The notes under the pieces: model-generated
Seen by the model: only the letters and a program-made list of their open reading frames with translations
Databases searched by the model: none
What the model was told of the DNA's origin: nothing
Program-made: the position numbers and the translations under genes
Shown here: piece after piece, positions 35,786 through 44,611 of the stretch
Numbering within the stretch: the first letter of the stretch is position 1
Layout of the letters: each line of letters starts with the position of its first letter
Assembly: GCF_028280385.1 (NCBI RefSeq)
Contig: NZ_JANQLX010000002.1
Location: 185,726-249,725 of the forward strand
DNA from: Allomuricauda sp.
GTDB taxonomy: Bacteria > Bacteroidota > Bacteroidia > Flavobacteriales > Flavobacteriaceae
DNA: 64,000 nucleotides
Direction: 5' to 3'

Positions 35786-37285
35786 ATGCAATATAGACCA
35801 GTTTATATAAAAAATTCCCTTAAAGGGGAAAAGGAATTATTTGTTCCCGTTGTAAAAGGAAAAGTAGGCATGTATGTGTGCGGCCCTACGGTATATGGAG
35901 AACCGCATTTGGGACATGCGCGATCGGCCATCACATTTGACATCGCGTTTCGATATTTGAGGTTTTTAGGGTATAAGGTGCGGTACGTGCGTAATATCAC
36001 GGATGTCGGTCATTTGGAAGATGAATTGAACGAACAGGGCGAGGATAAGATTGCCAAAAAAGCCCGTATCGAGCAGCTCGAACCCATGGAGGTCGCTCAA
36101 TATTATACCAATTTATACCGGGATATGATGTCCAAGCTCAACGTGCTGCCTCCATCAATTGAACCTACAGCTTCAGGACATATTGTTGAACAGATTGAAA
36201 TGATTGAACAAATCATAGCCAATGGTTTTGCCTACGAAAGTGAAGGTTCTGTTTATTTTGATGTTGTCAAATATGCTAAAAGATACAATTATGGACAGCT
36301 CTCTGGCCGAGTTTTAGATGATTTATTATCAGGAAGTCGCACACTTGATGGCCAGGATCAAAAGAAAAACCCTGTTGACTTTGCACTTTGGAAAAAGGCG
36401 GATACTGGACATATTATGCAATGGCGCTCTCCTTGGGGAATTGGTTTCCCCGGATGGCACATAGAATGCTCCGCCATGAGTATCAAATACCTTGGACTTC
36501 CATTCGATATTCACGGAGGGGGCATGGATCTTAAGTTCCCGCATCATGAGGCAGAAATCGCTCAGTGCTATGCTGCCTTTGACCGTGCTCCTGTCCACTA
36601 TTGGATGCATAACAATATGGTGACGCTCGATGGACAAAAAATGGCAAAATCCAAAGGTAATTTTATTTCCCTCGGCAAAATGTTCAGTGGGGACCATCCA
36701 CTTCTTGAAAAAGCCTATAGTCCTATGACGCTTCGCTTTGTAATGTTACAGGCACATTATGGTAGCACCATAGATTTTTCAAACCAGACCATGAAAGCTG
36801 CGGAGGTAGCTTCCGTGAAGCTGTTTAGAGGATTAAAACTCATCGGTGGATTACAGGCGATAAAGTCAGGAAATGTCAACGACGACGTATCAAACCGAAT
36901 ATTAATCACCTGTGAAGGCTGCTATGAAAAAATGAGTGATGACTTCAACACTGCAGAAACAATCGCCAACCTTTTTGAACTTTTGCGGTTGGCAAACAAG
37001 CTAAAAGAAGACCAGATTAGCGTACCCAAGGAGACACTGACAATGTTGCAAAACACCTATCGAAGCTTTCTCACCGACGTTTTAGGGGTATGTTATGAAA
37101 ACAAGACAAGCACCCAAGATGAGTTGTTGCCTGACGTGATGGACGTTCTTATCGAAGTGCGGCAAAAGGCACGTGCCAACAAGGACTTCACATTCTCTGA
37201 TTTTATAAGGGGCCGGCTGTCAGACATTGGAATCCAGATACATGACGGTAAGGAAAAGACGGCTTATGAGTTTAATAAAAAATGA
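35786..37285 (+). CDS. cysS: Cysteinyl-tRNA synthetase (probable second copy)
   Basis: A 499-residue class I aminoacyl-tRNA synthetase. The HIGH-type motif is HLGH (41-44) and the KMSKS-type is KMAKS. Family zinc ligands of E. coli CysRS (C28, C209, H234, E238) correspond to C32 (VCGPTVYG), C228 (WHIECSAM), H253 and E257 (PHHEAE); all are present. I chose ATG 35786; the frame is open from 35735, but the upstream codons are not like this enzyme. A zinc-regulated spare CysRS is known from COG0523-linked operons. Here the site is kept, so it may work by making more enzyme or having priority to metal rather than by losing zinc. Confidence 0.92.
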   Translation: MQYRPVYIKNSLKGEKELFVPVVKGKVGMYVCGPTVYGEPHLGHARSAITFDIAFRYLRFLGYKVRYVRNITDVGHLEDELNEQGEDKIAKKARIEQLEPMEVAQYYTNLYRDMMSKLNVLPPSIEPTASGHIVEQIEMIEQIIANGFAYESEGSVYFDVVKYAKRYNYGQLSGRVLDDLLSGSRTLDGQDQKKNPVDFALWKKADTGHIMQWRSPWGIGFPGWHIECSAMSIKYLGLPFDIHGGGMDLKFPHHEAEIAQCYAAFDRAPVHYWMHNNMVTLDGQKMAKSKGNFISLGKMFSGDHPLLEKAYSPMTLRFVMLQAHYGSTIDFSNQTMKAAEVASVKLFRGLKLIGGLQAIKSGNVNDDVSNRILITCEGCYEKMSDDFNTAETIANLFELLRLANKLKEDQISVPKETLTMLQNTYRSFLTDVLGVCYENKTSTQDELLPDVMDVLIEVRQKARANKDFTFSDFIRGRLSDIGIQIHDGKEKTAYEFNKK

Positions 37286-37306
37286 AAAATACAAATTAAA
37301 GTATTG

Positions 37307-38317
37307 ATGAATAAACCCGATATACGAGAAATCATAAAAGAGAAAATCCTTGTACTTGACGGTGCTATGGGATCTCTTATTCAAACATATAAGTTAGAAG
37401 AGGAGGACTTTAGAGGGGAAAGATTCAAAAATCATTTAATTCCCTTAATGGGGAATAACGATTTACTTGCTTTGGTCCGTCCCGATATTCTAAAAGAAAT
37501 CCATGGTGTTTATTTAGAGGCAGGTGCTGATATCATCGAGACAAACACCTTCTCGGGAACTACAATCGCGCAGGCGGATTATGCCTTGGAGGATGCTGTA
37601 TATGACATCAATTATTATTCAGCAAAAATCGCCAGGGAAATCGCCGATGAATATACGGCCAAAGATCCAGGGAAACCAAGGTATGTCGCTGGGACTATTG
37701 GACCTACAAACCGGACTCTTTCCCTATCCACAGATGTCAATGATCCCGGTCACCGCGCCATCACTTGGAATCAATTAAAAACTGCATATAAAGAACAGAT
37801 AGAAGCCTTAATCGACGGAGGAGTTGATGTACTATTGGTAGAAACCATTTTTGATACACTTAACGCCAAAGCCTGTTTGTTTTCAATTGAAGAGGTATTC
37901 GAAGAAAAAGAAATCAAACTGCCCATAATGGTAAGTGGAACAATCACTGATGCATCCGGAAGAACATTAAGCGGTCAAACGGCAGAGGCATTTCTGATTT
38001 CAGTCTCTCATATGGATTTGTTGTCAGTTGGGTTCAATTGTGCGTTAGGTGCTAAAATGATGAAACCTTATTTAGACGTACTTTCCAAAAAAACCGAATT
38101 TGGAGTTAGTGCACATCCAAATGCAGGACTACCCAATGAGATGGGAGAATATGATGAAACCCCATCAGATATGATCGATCAAATCAAAGAATACCATGAG
38201 GGTGACATGGTCAATATTATTGGAGGTTGTTGTGGAACTACTCCTGAGCATATAAAGGCCATGGCCGAGTTAGCAGCAAAGTATAAACCCAGAGAAATAA
38301 AAGGGGACTGTTGTTAA
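37307..38317 (+). CDS. Homocysteine S-methyltransferase (MetH N-terminal type)
   Basis: A 336-residue barrel protein corresponding to the homocysteine-binding domain of MetH, which occurs as a separate protein in many Bacteroidota. The start LVLDGAMGSLIQ and ADIIETNTFSGT are typical. The zinc-binding Cys are in SVGFNCALGA and GGCCGTTP, all present. It ends KGDCC, with an extra pair of Cys. The ATG at 37307 is preferred to the TTG directly before it. It lies 21 bases after cysS, in the zinc operon, and may be a zinc-starvation copy. Confidence 0.88.
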   Translation: MNKPDIREIIKEKILVLDGAMGSLIQTYKLEEEDFRGERFKNHLIPLMGNNDLLALVRPDILKEIHGVYLEAGADIIETNTFSGTTIAQADYALEDAVYDINYYSAKIAREIADEYTAKDPGKPRYVAGTIGPTNRTLSLSTDVNDPGHRAITWNQLKTAYKEQIEALIDGGVDVLLVETIFDTLNAKACLFSIEEVFEEKEIKLPIMVSGTITDASGRTLSGQTAEAFLISVSHMDLLSVGFNCALGAKMMKPYLDVLSKKTEFGVSAHPNAGLPNEMGEYDETPSDMIDQIKEYHEGDMVNIIGGCCGTTPEHIKAMAELAAKYKPREIKGDCC

Positions 38318-38347
38318 CAAGGAAATTTTGAAAAAGAATTCGTGTAG

Positions 38348-39601
38348 ATGAGCATTTTAAGACAATTAGGTCGGTTTGTAAAGACCTCCATAGCATTATT
38401 TCTTATTTTTTCGTTTGTTGTGACATCTTGTAGCGAGAAAAAGAAAGAAACGAAACCTAAAATAGAAAAAACTTCTTCAGAACTCGAAAAGCAAGTTGAT
38501 AATACAATTTATGGCTATAACAAAGATTCTGTGGATATCGTCAAAAATACAATCAAACGGAATCAGAACCTATCAGACATTCTTTCTTCTTATAAAGTTT
38601 CTTATCAGAAAATTCATGAAATTGCTACCGCCGCTAAACCCGTATATGATGTGAGAAAATTAGGGACTAATAAAGAATACGAAATTATCTTTACAAAGGA
38701 TTCTAGCCATCAAGCTAAATGCTTTATATATCACCCTAATCCTATTGACTATGTCATCTATAAATTTGATGATACGGTAAGTGTTTCAATGGAACAGTTT
38801 CCTGTTGCTAGAGTTGAAAAAACAACTACCGGAATAATTAGTTCTTCACTCTATAATACTCTCATCGATAATGGAAATAGCCCTACACTAGCAGTCGAAC
38901 TTTCGGATGTCTATGCTTGGCAAATCGATTTTTTTGGTATTCAAAAAGGAGATAATTATAAAATTATCTTCGATGAATTGTATGTAAATGACGAATCAAT
39001 TGGCATAGGCGAAATTAAGGCTGCTTATTTCAATCACCTGGACACAACGTACTATGCTTTTCGCTATGAACAGAATAGCAAAGTTGAATATTTTGATGAA
39101 AAAGGCAATAGCTTGCGAAAAGCGTTCTTAAAAGCTCCACTTAGTTATCGTCGTATCAGTAGTAAGTTTTCGCACAACCGCCTGCATCCCATCTTGAAGC
39201 GCCGGATGCCACATCTCGGGGTAGACTATGCTGCACCACGGGGAACACCGATCTATTCAATTGGAGATGGAAAAATTATTAAGGCGAATCATGCGGGTGC
39301 CGCGGGTAACTATATAAAGATTAAACATAATAGCGTTTATACCACCGGATATATGCACTTATGGAAATTTGAAAAAGGAATATGTCCTGGTACTCTAGTG
39401 AAACAAGGACAACTCATTGGTTATGTTGGAAGTACAGGAAGGTCTACCGGGCCTCACTTGGATTTCCGTATTTGGAAAAACGGCCAAGCAATAGATCCTT
39501 TGAGCCTAAAGCCTCCTTCCGTAAGACCGATCAATGAGTCATATAAAACCGCTTACCTCAAAAAGATGGGAAAGTACAAAAAAGTGCTGGACAAGGTTTA
39601 G
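38348..39601 (+). CDS. M23-family peptidoglycan peptidase, lipoprotein
   Basis: A 417-residue protein with a lipobox (VVTSC), an OapA/LysM-like N-terminal region ([22 protein letters not shown]), and a C-terminal M23 domain. The first motif is [11 protein letters not shown] (H-x3-D). The second motif is normally H-x-H, but here reads GPHLDFRIW, so the usual second His is Asp. M23 enzymes cut peptide cross-links of peptidoglycan and need zinc. The change may alter metal preference or mark a regulator without catalysis. Last gene of the plus operon; its 3' end overlaps the COG0523 gene by 4 bases. Confidence 0.85.
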   Translation: MSILRQLGRFVKTSIALFLIFSFVVTSCSEKKKETKPKIEKTSSELEKQVDNTIYGYNKDSVDIVKNTIKRNQNLSDILSSYKVSYQKIHEIATAAKPVYDVRKLGTNKEYEIIFTKDSSHQAKCFIYHPNPIDYVIYKFDDTVSVSMEQFPVARVEKTTTGIISSSLYNTLIDNGNSPTLAVELSDVYAWQIDFFGIQKGDNYKIIFDELYVNDESIGIGEIKAAYFNHLDTTYYAFRYEQNSKVEYFDEKGNSLRKAFLKAPLSYRRISSKFSHNRLHPILKRRMPHLGVDYAAPRGTPIYSIGDGKIIKANHAGAAGNYIKIKHNSVYTTGYMHLWKFEKGICPGTLVKQGQLIGYVGSTGRSTGPHLDFRIWKNGQAIDPLSLKPPSVRPINESYKTAYLKKMGKYKKVLDKV

Positions 39602-40812
39602 GCGTACGACCTAGGCATAGGCCATTCATCCGCATATCCTTCAAGCCAGTCTTTTGATTCAATTTCTTGGTCCGTTGCCAAACACTCTTCGAGTTCTGCT
39701 CTTATTTCTGCTTCGTTCATATTCTGACCGATGAATACGATTTCAATTTTTCTATCTCCAAAGGTTTTATCCCAACTTTCCTCGATGATGTCTTGATTTT
39801 CTTGATACGCTAAATATAGGATTCGTTTTTTTATGGGCATGCTACTCCACCAAACTCCTGCACTGTGTGCTTTTAAAGAACCGCCAGCTTGGCCCCAAAT
39901 CAAGGCTTGTTCAGGTCTTGAAGCTAACCAAAACAAACCTTTACTTCTGATAATGGCTCGTGGAAAATCTTTCGCAAAGCTTAAAAAACGTTCGGGGTCA
40001 AAAGGTCTTTTCGACTTAAAAACAAAAGATGCTATTCCGTATTCTTCTGTCTCGGGCGTATGTTCTTCCTTTTTAAGTTCTTCAATCCACCCGGCACTTT
40101 GCTCTGCTTCTTCATAATCGAAAAGTCCCGTGTTAAGAATTACTTCGGGTGCTACTTTGCTGTAGGTAGATTCAATGATTCGGGCAGAAGGGTTTAACTT
40201 TTGGATAGCACTCTTTAGTGTTCGGAGTTCCTTAGCGGTCACCAAATCCGATTTATTTAAAATGATAACATTGGCAAACTCAACTTGATCAGTTAAAAGA
40301 TCAGCAATAGTTCGATCATCTCCATCCATATCCGTCAGTTCCCTATCCATCAATGTTTCAGGGCTACCAAAATCATTGAAAAAATTAAAAGCGTCCACTA
40401 CTGTGACCATGGTATCAATGTAACTGAAACGTGAGAGGTCAATACCGTTTTCTTCATCCACAAAAGAAAACGTTTGTGCAACAGGTACAGGTTCACTAAT
40501 GCCCGTACTTTCTATTAATAGATAATCGAACCGATTTTCCTTGGCCAAACGCTCCACTTCCACCATCAAATCCTCTCTAAGGGTACAGCAAATACATCCG
40601 TTGCTCATTTCCACCAGTTTTTCCTCTGTACGGGAAAGTGTGTTTTCGTTCTTTACTAGTTGGGCATCTACATTGACCTCGCTCATATCGTTGACGATTA
40701 CGGCAACCTTCAAGCCTTCTTTATTGTGTAAAACGTGATTGAGCAATGTGGTTTTACCTGCACCGAGGAAACCGCTTAAAACCGTTACTGGGAGTTTTTT
40801 TTCTGTTATCAT
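39598..40812 (-). CDS. COG0523 GTPase, putative zinc metallochaperone
   Basis: A 404-residue G3E GTPase. The Walker A is GFLGAGKT (14-21), the metal motif GCICC is at 72-76, and a NKSD guanine-specificity motif (ILNKSDLV) follows near 187; the C-terminal domain ([23 protein letters not shown]) is typical. COG0523 members of the ZigA/ZagA/Zng1 kind use GTP to deliver zinc to client enzymes and are often controlled by Zur. It is the third gene of the minus operon after hisI and DUF1826. Its stop overlaps the M23 gene end. Confidence 0.92.
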   Translation of the reverse strand: MITEKKLPVTVLSGFLGAGKTTLLNHVLHNKEGLKVAVIVNDMSEVNVDAQLVKNENTLSRTEEKLVEMSNGCICCTLREDLMVEVERLAKENRFDYLLIESTGISEPVPVAQTFSFVDEENGIDLSRFSYIDTMVTVVDAFNFFNDFGSPETLMDRELTDMDGDDRTIADLLTDQVEFANVIILNKSDLVTAKELRTLKSAIQKLNPSARIIESTYSKVAPEVILNTGLFDYEEAEQSAGWIEELKKEEHTPETEEYGIASFVFKSKRPFDPERFLSFAKDFPRAIIRSKGLFWLASRPEQALIWGQAGGSLKAHSAGVWWSSMPIKKRILYLAYQENQDIIEESWDKTFGDRKIEIVFIGQNMNEAEIRAELEECLATDQEIESKDWLEGYADEWPMPRSYA

Positions 40813-40955
40813 ATCGTTAAATTATCTATCGAATTTGTGATGTCTAGTGTATTGTTTTATTTACGGAAACCCTTAAACATTTCGTGCTGTGTAATTTTAT
40901 CTGTTTGATTTCAGAGTCATACCATTGCAATTCTCCCCCTCTTTGTCCAAAAATA

Positions 40956-41591
40956 TCAAGTCGGAAGATTTAGGGATTCATTGACATCGATGGAAAGCAA
41001 TATTCGTTTCTTACCCTTATGTAAAATATTCGGGCTACGGTGCAAAATAGGGGTTGCTCCTGGATACAAGCTTCCTTTTAAAATGACCACATCACCTGTT
41101 TCCACTTGCTGGGCAAGGCTTTCATTGGGTAAGATGCTTTTATTGCCCTTTCCAGTTAGATAAGCATTTCTATCCACAGCATGGTTTGGCAGCCATAACG
41201 TACCCGGTCCACGATAGGTACAAAGCATTCTAAGCTCATTGTTGTCCGCATGGAACCGAGGACACATATTTGTACTAATTGTTGCCAACAAGAGTCGAAA
41301 GCTACTTGCATTTGTTACCTCTTTAAAGAGATATAGAAGCTCTTTTATATCTTGTAGAATTAGACTGAATTTATTTGGGTCTAAGGCCAATGTCAACGTA
41401 TTTAATATGGTATCAACCTTTCCACTTGACCTAATTTCAACTTGCTGCGCTTTTAAACTTCTGACTTCAGTTGTCAAGGTAGTTATATCCCTATTGTAGA
41501 TAGCGATATTCACATTGGTTTGGTGGATATTTCCCAATAAAGTGGGACTTGGACCTGCTGCGCAATTTACAATTGTTGTTTCTGCGTTCAT
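40956..41591 (-). CDS. DUF1826 domain protein
   Basis: A 211-residue protein. Features include an HADNNELRMLCTYRGPGTLWLP motif region (residues 116-138), VETGDVVILKG and LHRSP, which fit DUF1826, a cupin-like family often beside COG0523 genes in Zur regulons. H-x-D and a later His may hold a metal. No signal peptide. It follows hisI by 32 bases; 143 bases separate it from the COG0523 gene. Confidence 0.8.
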   Translation of the reverse strand: MNAETTIVNCAAGPSPTLLGNIHQTNVNIAIYNRDITTLTTEVRSLKAQQVEIRSSGKVDTILNTLTLALDPNKFSLILQDIKELLYLFKEVTNASSFRLLLATISTNMCPRFHADNNELRMLCTYRGPGTLWLPNHAVDRNAYLTGKGNKSILPNESLAQQVETGDVVILKGSLYPGATPILHRSPNILHKGKKRILLSIDVNESLNLPT

Positions 41592-41623
41592 ATAGTTTCC
41601 TGAATCAATAAATTGTTCCCTTC

Positions 41624-42076
41624 CTATTGCATGTCCTCTATAAACCTAAGGCTGCCTTGTTCCATGTTTAGCTCTCTATAAAAGCATGCCTTTCTATGAC
41701 TTCCCTGTAGATCATAAGTATGACAGACGCCATCGCCCAATAGTGTAACCTGGTATACAAGAGCATCCTGATCGCAATCAATCAGAATTTTATCAATCCT
41801 AAGCAAGTCTCCTGAGGTTTCACCTTTTGTCCAAAGTTCATTGCGCGAAGTGCTCCAAAATGTAGCTAGTTTGGTTTCGAGTGTCTTTTTAAAGGCCTCT
41901 TCATTAACAGAACCCAACATCAATAACTGTCCAGAGGAGGTTTCCTGAACGGCCACGGGCAGCAACCCGCCTCGTTTTATAAATTGGGGATTCAGATTTA
42001 GACCTTCCTCCAATTCAATTATTGTTGAATTGTCTTTTGTATTGAGCTGTTCCTCTTTACTAAGCAAATCCTTCAT
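41624..42076 (-). CDS. hisI: Phosphoribosyl-AMP cyclohydrolase-like protein (probable paralog)
   Basis: A 150-residue protein of the HisI fold, which opens the purine ring of PR-AMP in histidine synthesis. The metal residues are visible: DCDQD (100-104), C118 (VCHT) and C131 (KACFYR), with LWTKGETSGDLL before them. The last two Cys are separated by 12 residues instead of the usual 6 (CHTGRRSC), a clear insertion (YDLQGS). The other his genes are not nearby. Its place as first gene behind Zur box 2 suggests a zinc-starvation copy. Confidence 0.88.
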   Translation of the reverse strand: MKDLLSKEEQLNTKDNSTIIELEEGLNLNPQFIKRGGLLPVAVQETSSGQLLMLGSVNEEAFKKTLETKLATFWSTSRNELWTKGETSGDLLRIDKILIDCDQDALVYQVTLLGDGVCHTYDLQGSHRKACFYRELNMEQGSLRFIEDMQ

Positions 42077-42125
42077 TTGTATCAGATATGAGGGGTTTAA
42101 TTTTTCACAGAATTTATCTGGGCTT

Positions 42126-42154
42126 CAAAAATAACAAACATTTTGTAAATGCAA
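42126..42154 (-). promoter_or_regulatory. Promoter of the hisI-DUF1826-COG0523 operon
   Basis: Read on the minus strand, TTG (42154-42152) is followed after 18 bases by TATTTTTG (42133-42126), a perfect TAnnTTTG. The -33 lies in the left arm of Zur box 2. The hisI start is 50 bases downstream. Confidence 0.75.
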
Positions 42155-42167
42155 CTGAGTTGCATTT
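42147..42167. promoter_or_regulatory. Probable Zur box 2
   Basis: AAATGCAACT-G-AGTTGCATTT, identical over 21 bases to the core of box 1 at 34178-34198, located between divergent operons. Both divergent promoters have their -33 TTG inside it. This gives one control point for two units. Confidence 0.88.
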
Positions 42168-42187
42168 GGCGGTTTTATCTATATTCG
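42160..42187 (+). promoter_or_regulatory. Promoter of the TonB receptor-PepSY operon
   Basis: TTG (42160-42162) within the right arm of Zur box 2 and TATATTCG (42180-42187), one mismatch from TAnnTTTG, spaced by 17 bases. A degenerate second Zur-like site (GCAACTCAGTT core at 42187-42197, full span 42183-42203) overlaps the -7. Together they could give tight double repression. Confidence 0.6.
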
Positions 42188-42301
42188 CAACTCAGTTCTA
42201 TTTAATATCGCCCCAATCAGAATTGGTATATATGAATGGAATGAACACTAGATAAACTTTGTACAGTTCTCAATCAAAAAAATCATTTCCAAAAAACAAC
42301 A

Positions 42302-44611
42302 ATGAAAACCAAGATTACCTTTTTGCTACTAGCTATTGCTACAGTTTCAGCATTTGCCCAAGACAGAAAAAAATTCACCCTACTTGATTCTGAGACAAAA
42401 CTTCCGGTCGTTTCAGCAAATGTCCTAAATCAGGCATCGAGTATAGGTACAACATCAGATTCTGACGGAAAGTTTCAAATCACCGGTAATCCCTCAGATT
42501 CAATAATAATCTCCCATATCAACTATACCAAGATAGTTTACTCATTTCAGGATATGCCAGATATCATTTATATCGATGCCAATCAAACAAGATTGAACGA
42601 AGTAGCTGTAACAGCGCAGAGGGAGCGAGTTGCTGCCTTGAACAAAATACCAATAAAGAACATAGATCTTCCGGCAACCACAAATGCCATTTCAGCTAAA
42701 ATTTTGGAACAACGTAATCCGACGGATTTGGGTGATGCTGTAAAAAGCGCGACTGGTGTAAGGCCAATCAACCGGTATGGAGGCTTTCAAACCTTCCGAA
42801 TCCGGGGATTCAACAATTTCGTGCTGTTGGTAGATGGTGTCCGTGATGAGCGCCACAATCTTTCCACCAGTGCGCCATCCACCAATTTGGCCAATGTGGA
42901 ACGTATTGAGGTATTAAAAGGGCCTGCAAGTGTACTGTTCGGCCATTCAGCTTTAGGGGGAATCATCAATATTGTAAGAAAGAAACCCTCCAGTATTCAA
43001 ACCGGGAATTTTAATGCCACATATGGTTCTTTTGACACCTATAACATGGCAGCTGGAATCGGCGGCCCTATTTCAGAAAAATTAAAGTATAGAGTTGATT
43101 TTGGAACGACCCGGAGCAACGGATGGAGAGATTATGGTGTTGTTACCAATAATGGCTCCTTAATGTTGGATTATGAACTTTCAGATAAGGACCGGATAGA
43201 GGTTTACCTTCAAGCCAATAATGACCAATATGATACAGATACTGGAATTCCCGTCGATGACGATGGTTCCCTGGTCGACGGTATGAATCCTGAAACCCGC
43301 TATAATGACCCCCAAGATTTCTTAAAGCACAAAAGATTTGATGTTCAGTTAAAGTATCACCGCCGTTTGAATGATAGGTTACATTTGACCAACCATTTTG
43401 CATGGTCAGATGACGATATCAATTACCTTTCCACAGAGTTTCTAGAGTTCAACGAAGCAAGAGATTCTATTACCAGAGCGTTCCCATTTTATTTTAACCA
43501 CACCACATCCACCATTCAAAACCAGTTGGACTTGAGTTATAATTTTGAAACAGGAAACGTTGAGCACAAATCATTGGTTGGGTACAACATAAGCATTCTA
43601 GATCGAAAATCGTATCGCGGGAACGTGGTCGGTCCAGGGACCTTTACCACAATTGCAGTTCAAAATCCTATCCTGAACCAGGGGCACATCGAGGTTATTG
43701 ATACCAGGGTGAATGTAAGGGAAGAACTGGTCAACGCTTTTTACTTGCAAGATTGGATGAAGTTTTCAAATAAACTCAAAGCGCTTGTAGGTATTCGGTA
43801 TGATATATTCTCAGGCACCTATTATACCGACGAGCTAAATCCAGATAGAAGTCTCTCAACCGCAGGTGAACAAACAAGCATCCCCTCTACTGCATTGACG
43901 TATCGGGCAGGCATTGTGTATCAACCTATGGAAACGACCAGCTTGTTCGCTTCATATTCCAATTACTTCAAACCTTCCAGAACCATAACTCCAGACGGGC
44001 AAGTCTTTGATCCAGAAAGAGGATATCAGGCAGAATTAGGGGTCAAATGGGAAAAGTTGAATTTGATTTCTGCCACACTTTCGGGTTTTTATATGTTGAA
44101 GAACAACATTGTTGAACGAAACACGGTCAATGAATTCAATCAAATTGGAGAAGCCGACTCAAAGGGAGTCGAAGTCGATATTGAGTATACCCCGATAAAA
44201 GAATTGTACATCAAGGCAGGTTATGCCTATGCTGATGCCCGAGTAAGAGCCTTTGATGAGGCATCCTTACAGGCTACAAGGGCAGGAAACAAACTTAGAT
44301 TTGCCCCGGAACATTTATTGAACGGATGGGCAAGCTATGAGTTTAAAGAAGGTAAAATCAAAGGTTTTGGTTTTGGGTCAGGAATTAACTTTACAGGAGC
44401 CAACTATACAGATTCTGCAAACACCTTTGAATTACCTTCCTATTACACTTGGGATACCACAGTCTTTTACAATACAGGAAAAGGAATAAGAATCGCCTTT
44501 AACTTAAACAACATTACCGATCAATTGTATTATACAGATGCCATTTATGGGAACCAGTTCTTTCCTGGTATGGAGCGTAATTTTAAATTGTCTTTAGGAT
44601 ATAGTTTCTGA
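42302..44611 (+). CDS. TonB-dependent receptor (zinc- or metallophore-type)
   Basis: A 769-residue outer-membrane receptor with a signal peptide (ending AFAQ), a carboxypeptidase-like beta domain (about 20-95), a plug (LGDAVKSATGVRPINRYGG, FRIRGFNNFVLLVDGVRD, VERIEVLKGPASVLFGHSALGG) and a 22-strand barrel ending GYSF. The plug is of the siderophore-receptor type. The ligand is unknown. Because it follows Zur box 2, I infer uptake of zinc or a zinc chelate. Stop and next start overlap (TGATG). Confidence 0.9.
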   Translation: MKTKITFLLLAIATVSAFAQDRKKFTLLDSETKLPVVSANVLNQASSIGTTSDSDGKFQITGNPSDSIIISHINYTKIVYSFQDMPDIIYIDANQTRLNEVAVTAQRERVAALNKIPIKNIDLPATTNAISAKILEQRNPTDLGDAVKSATGVRPINRYGGFQTFRIRGFNNFVLLVDGVRDERHNLSTSAPSTNLANVERIEVLKGPASVLFGHSALGGIINIVRKKPSSIQTGNFNATYGSFDTYNMAAGIGGPISEKLKYRVDFGTTRSNGWRDYGVVTNNGSLMLDYELSDKDRIEVYLQANNDQYDTDTGIPVDDDGSLVDGMNPETRYNDPQDFLKHKRFDVQLKYHRRLNDRLHLTNHFAWSDDDINYLSTEFLEFNEARDSITRAFPFYFNHTTSTIQNQLDLSYNFETGNVEHKSLVGYNISILDRKSYRGNVVGPGTFTTIAVQNPILNQGHIEVIDTRVNVREELVNAFYLQDWMKFSNKLKALVGIRYDIFSGTYYTDELNPDRSLSTAGEQTSIPSTALTYRAGIVYQPMETTSLFASYSNYFKPSRTITPDGQVFDPERGYQAELGVKWEKLNLISATLSGFYMLKNNIVERNTVNEFNQIGEADSKGVEVDIEYTPIKELYIKAGYAYADARVRAFDEASLQATRAGNKLRFAPEHLLNGWASYEFKEGKIKGFGFGSGINFTGANYTDSANTFELPSYYTWDTTVFYNTGKGIRIAFNLNNITDQLYYTDAIYGNQFFPGMERNFKLSLGYSF

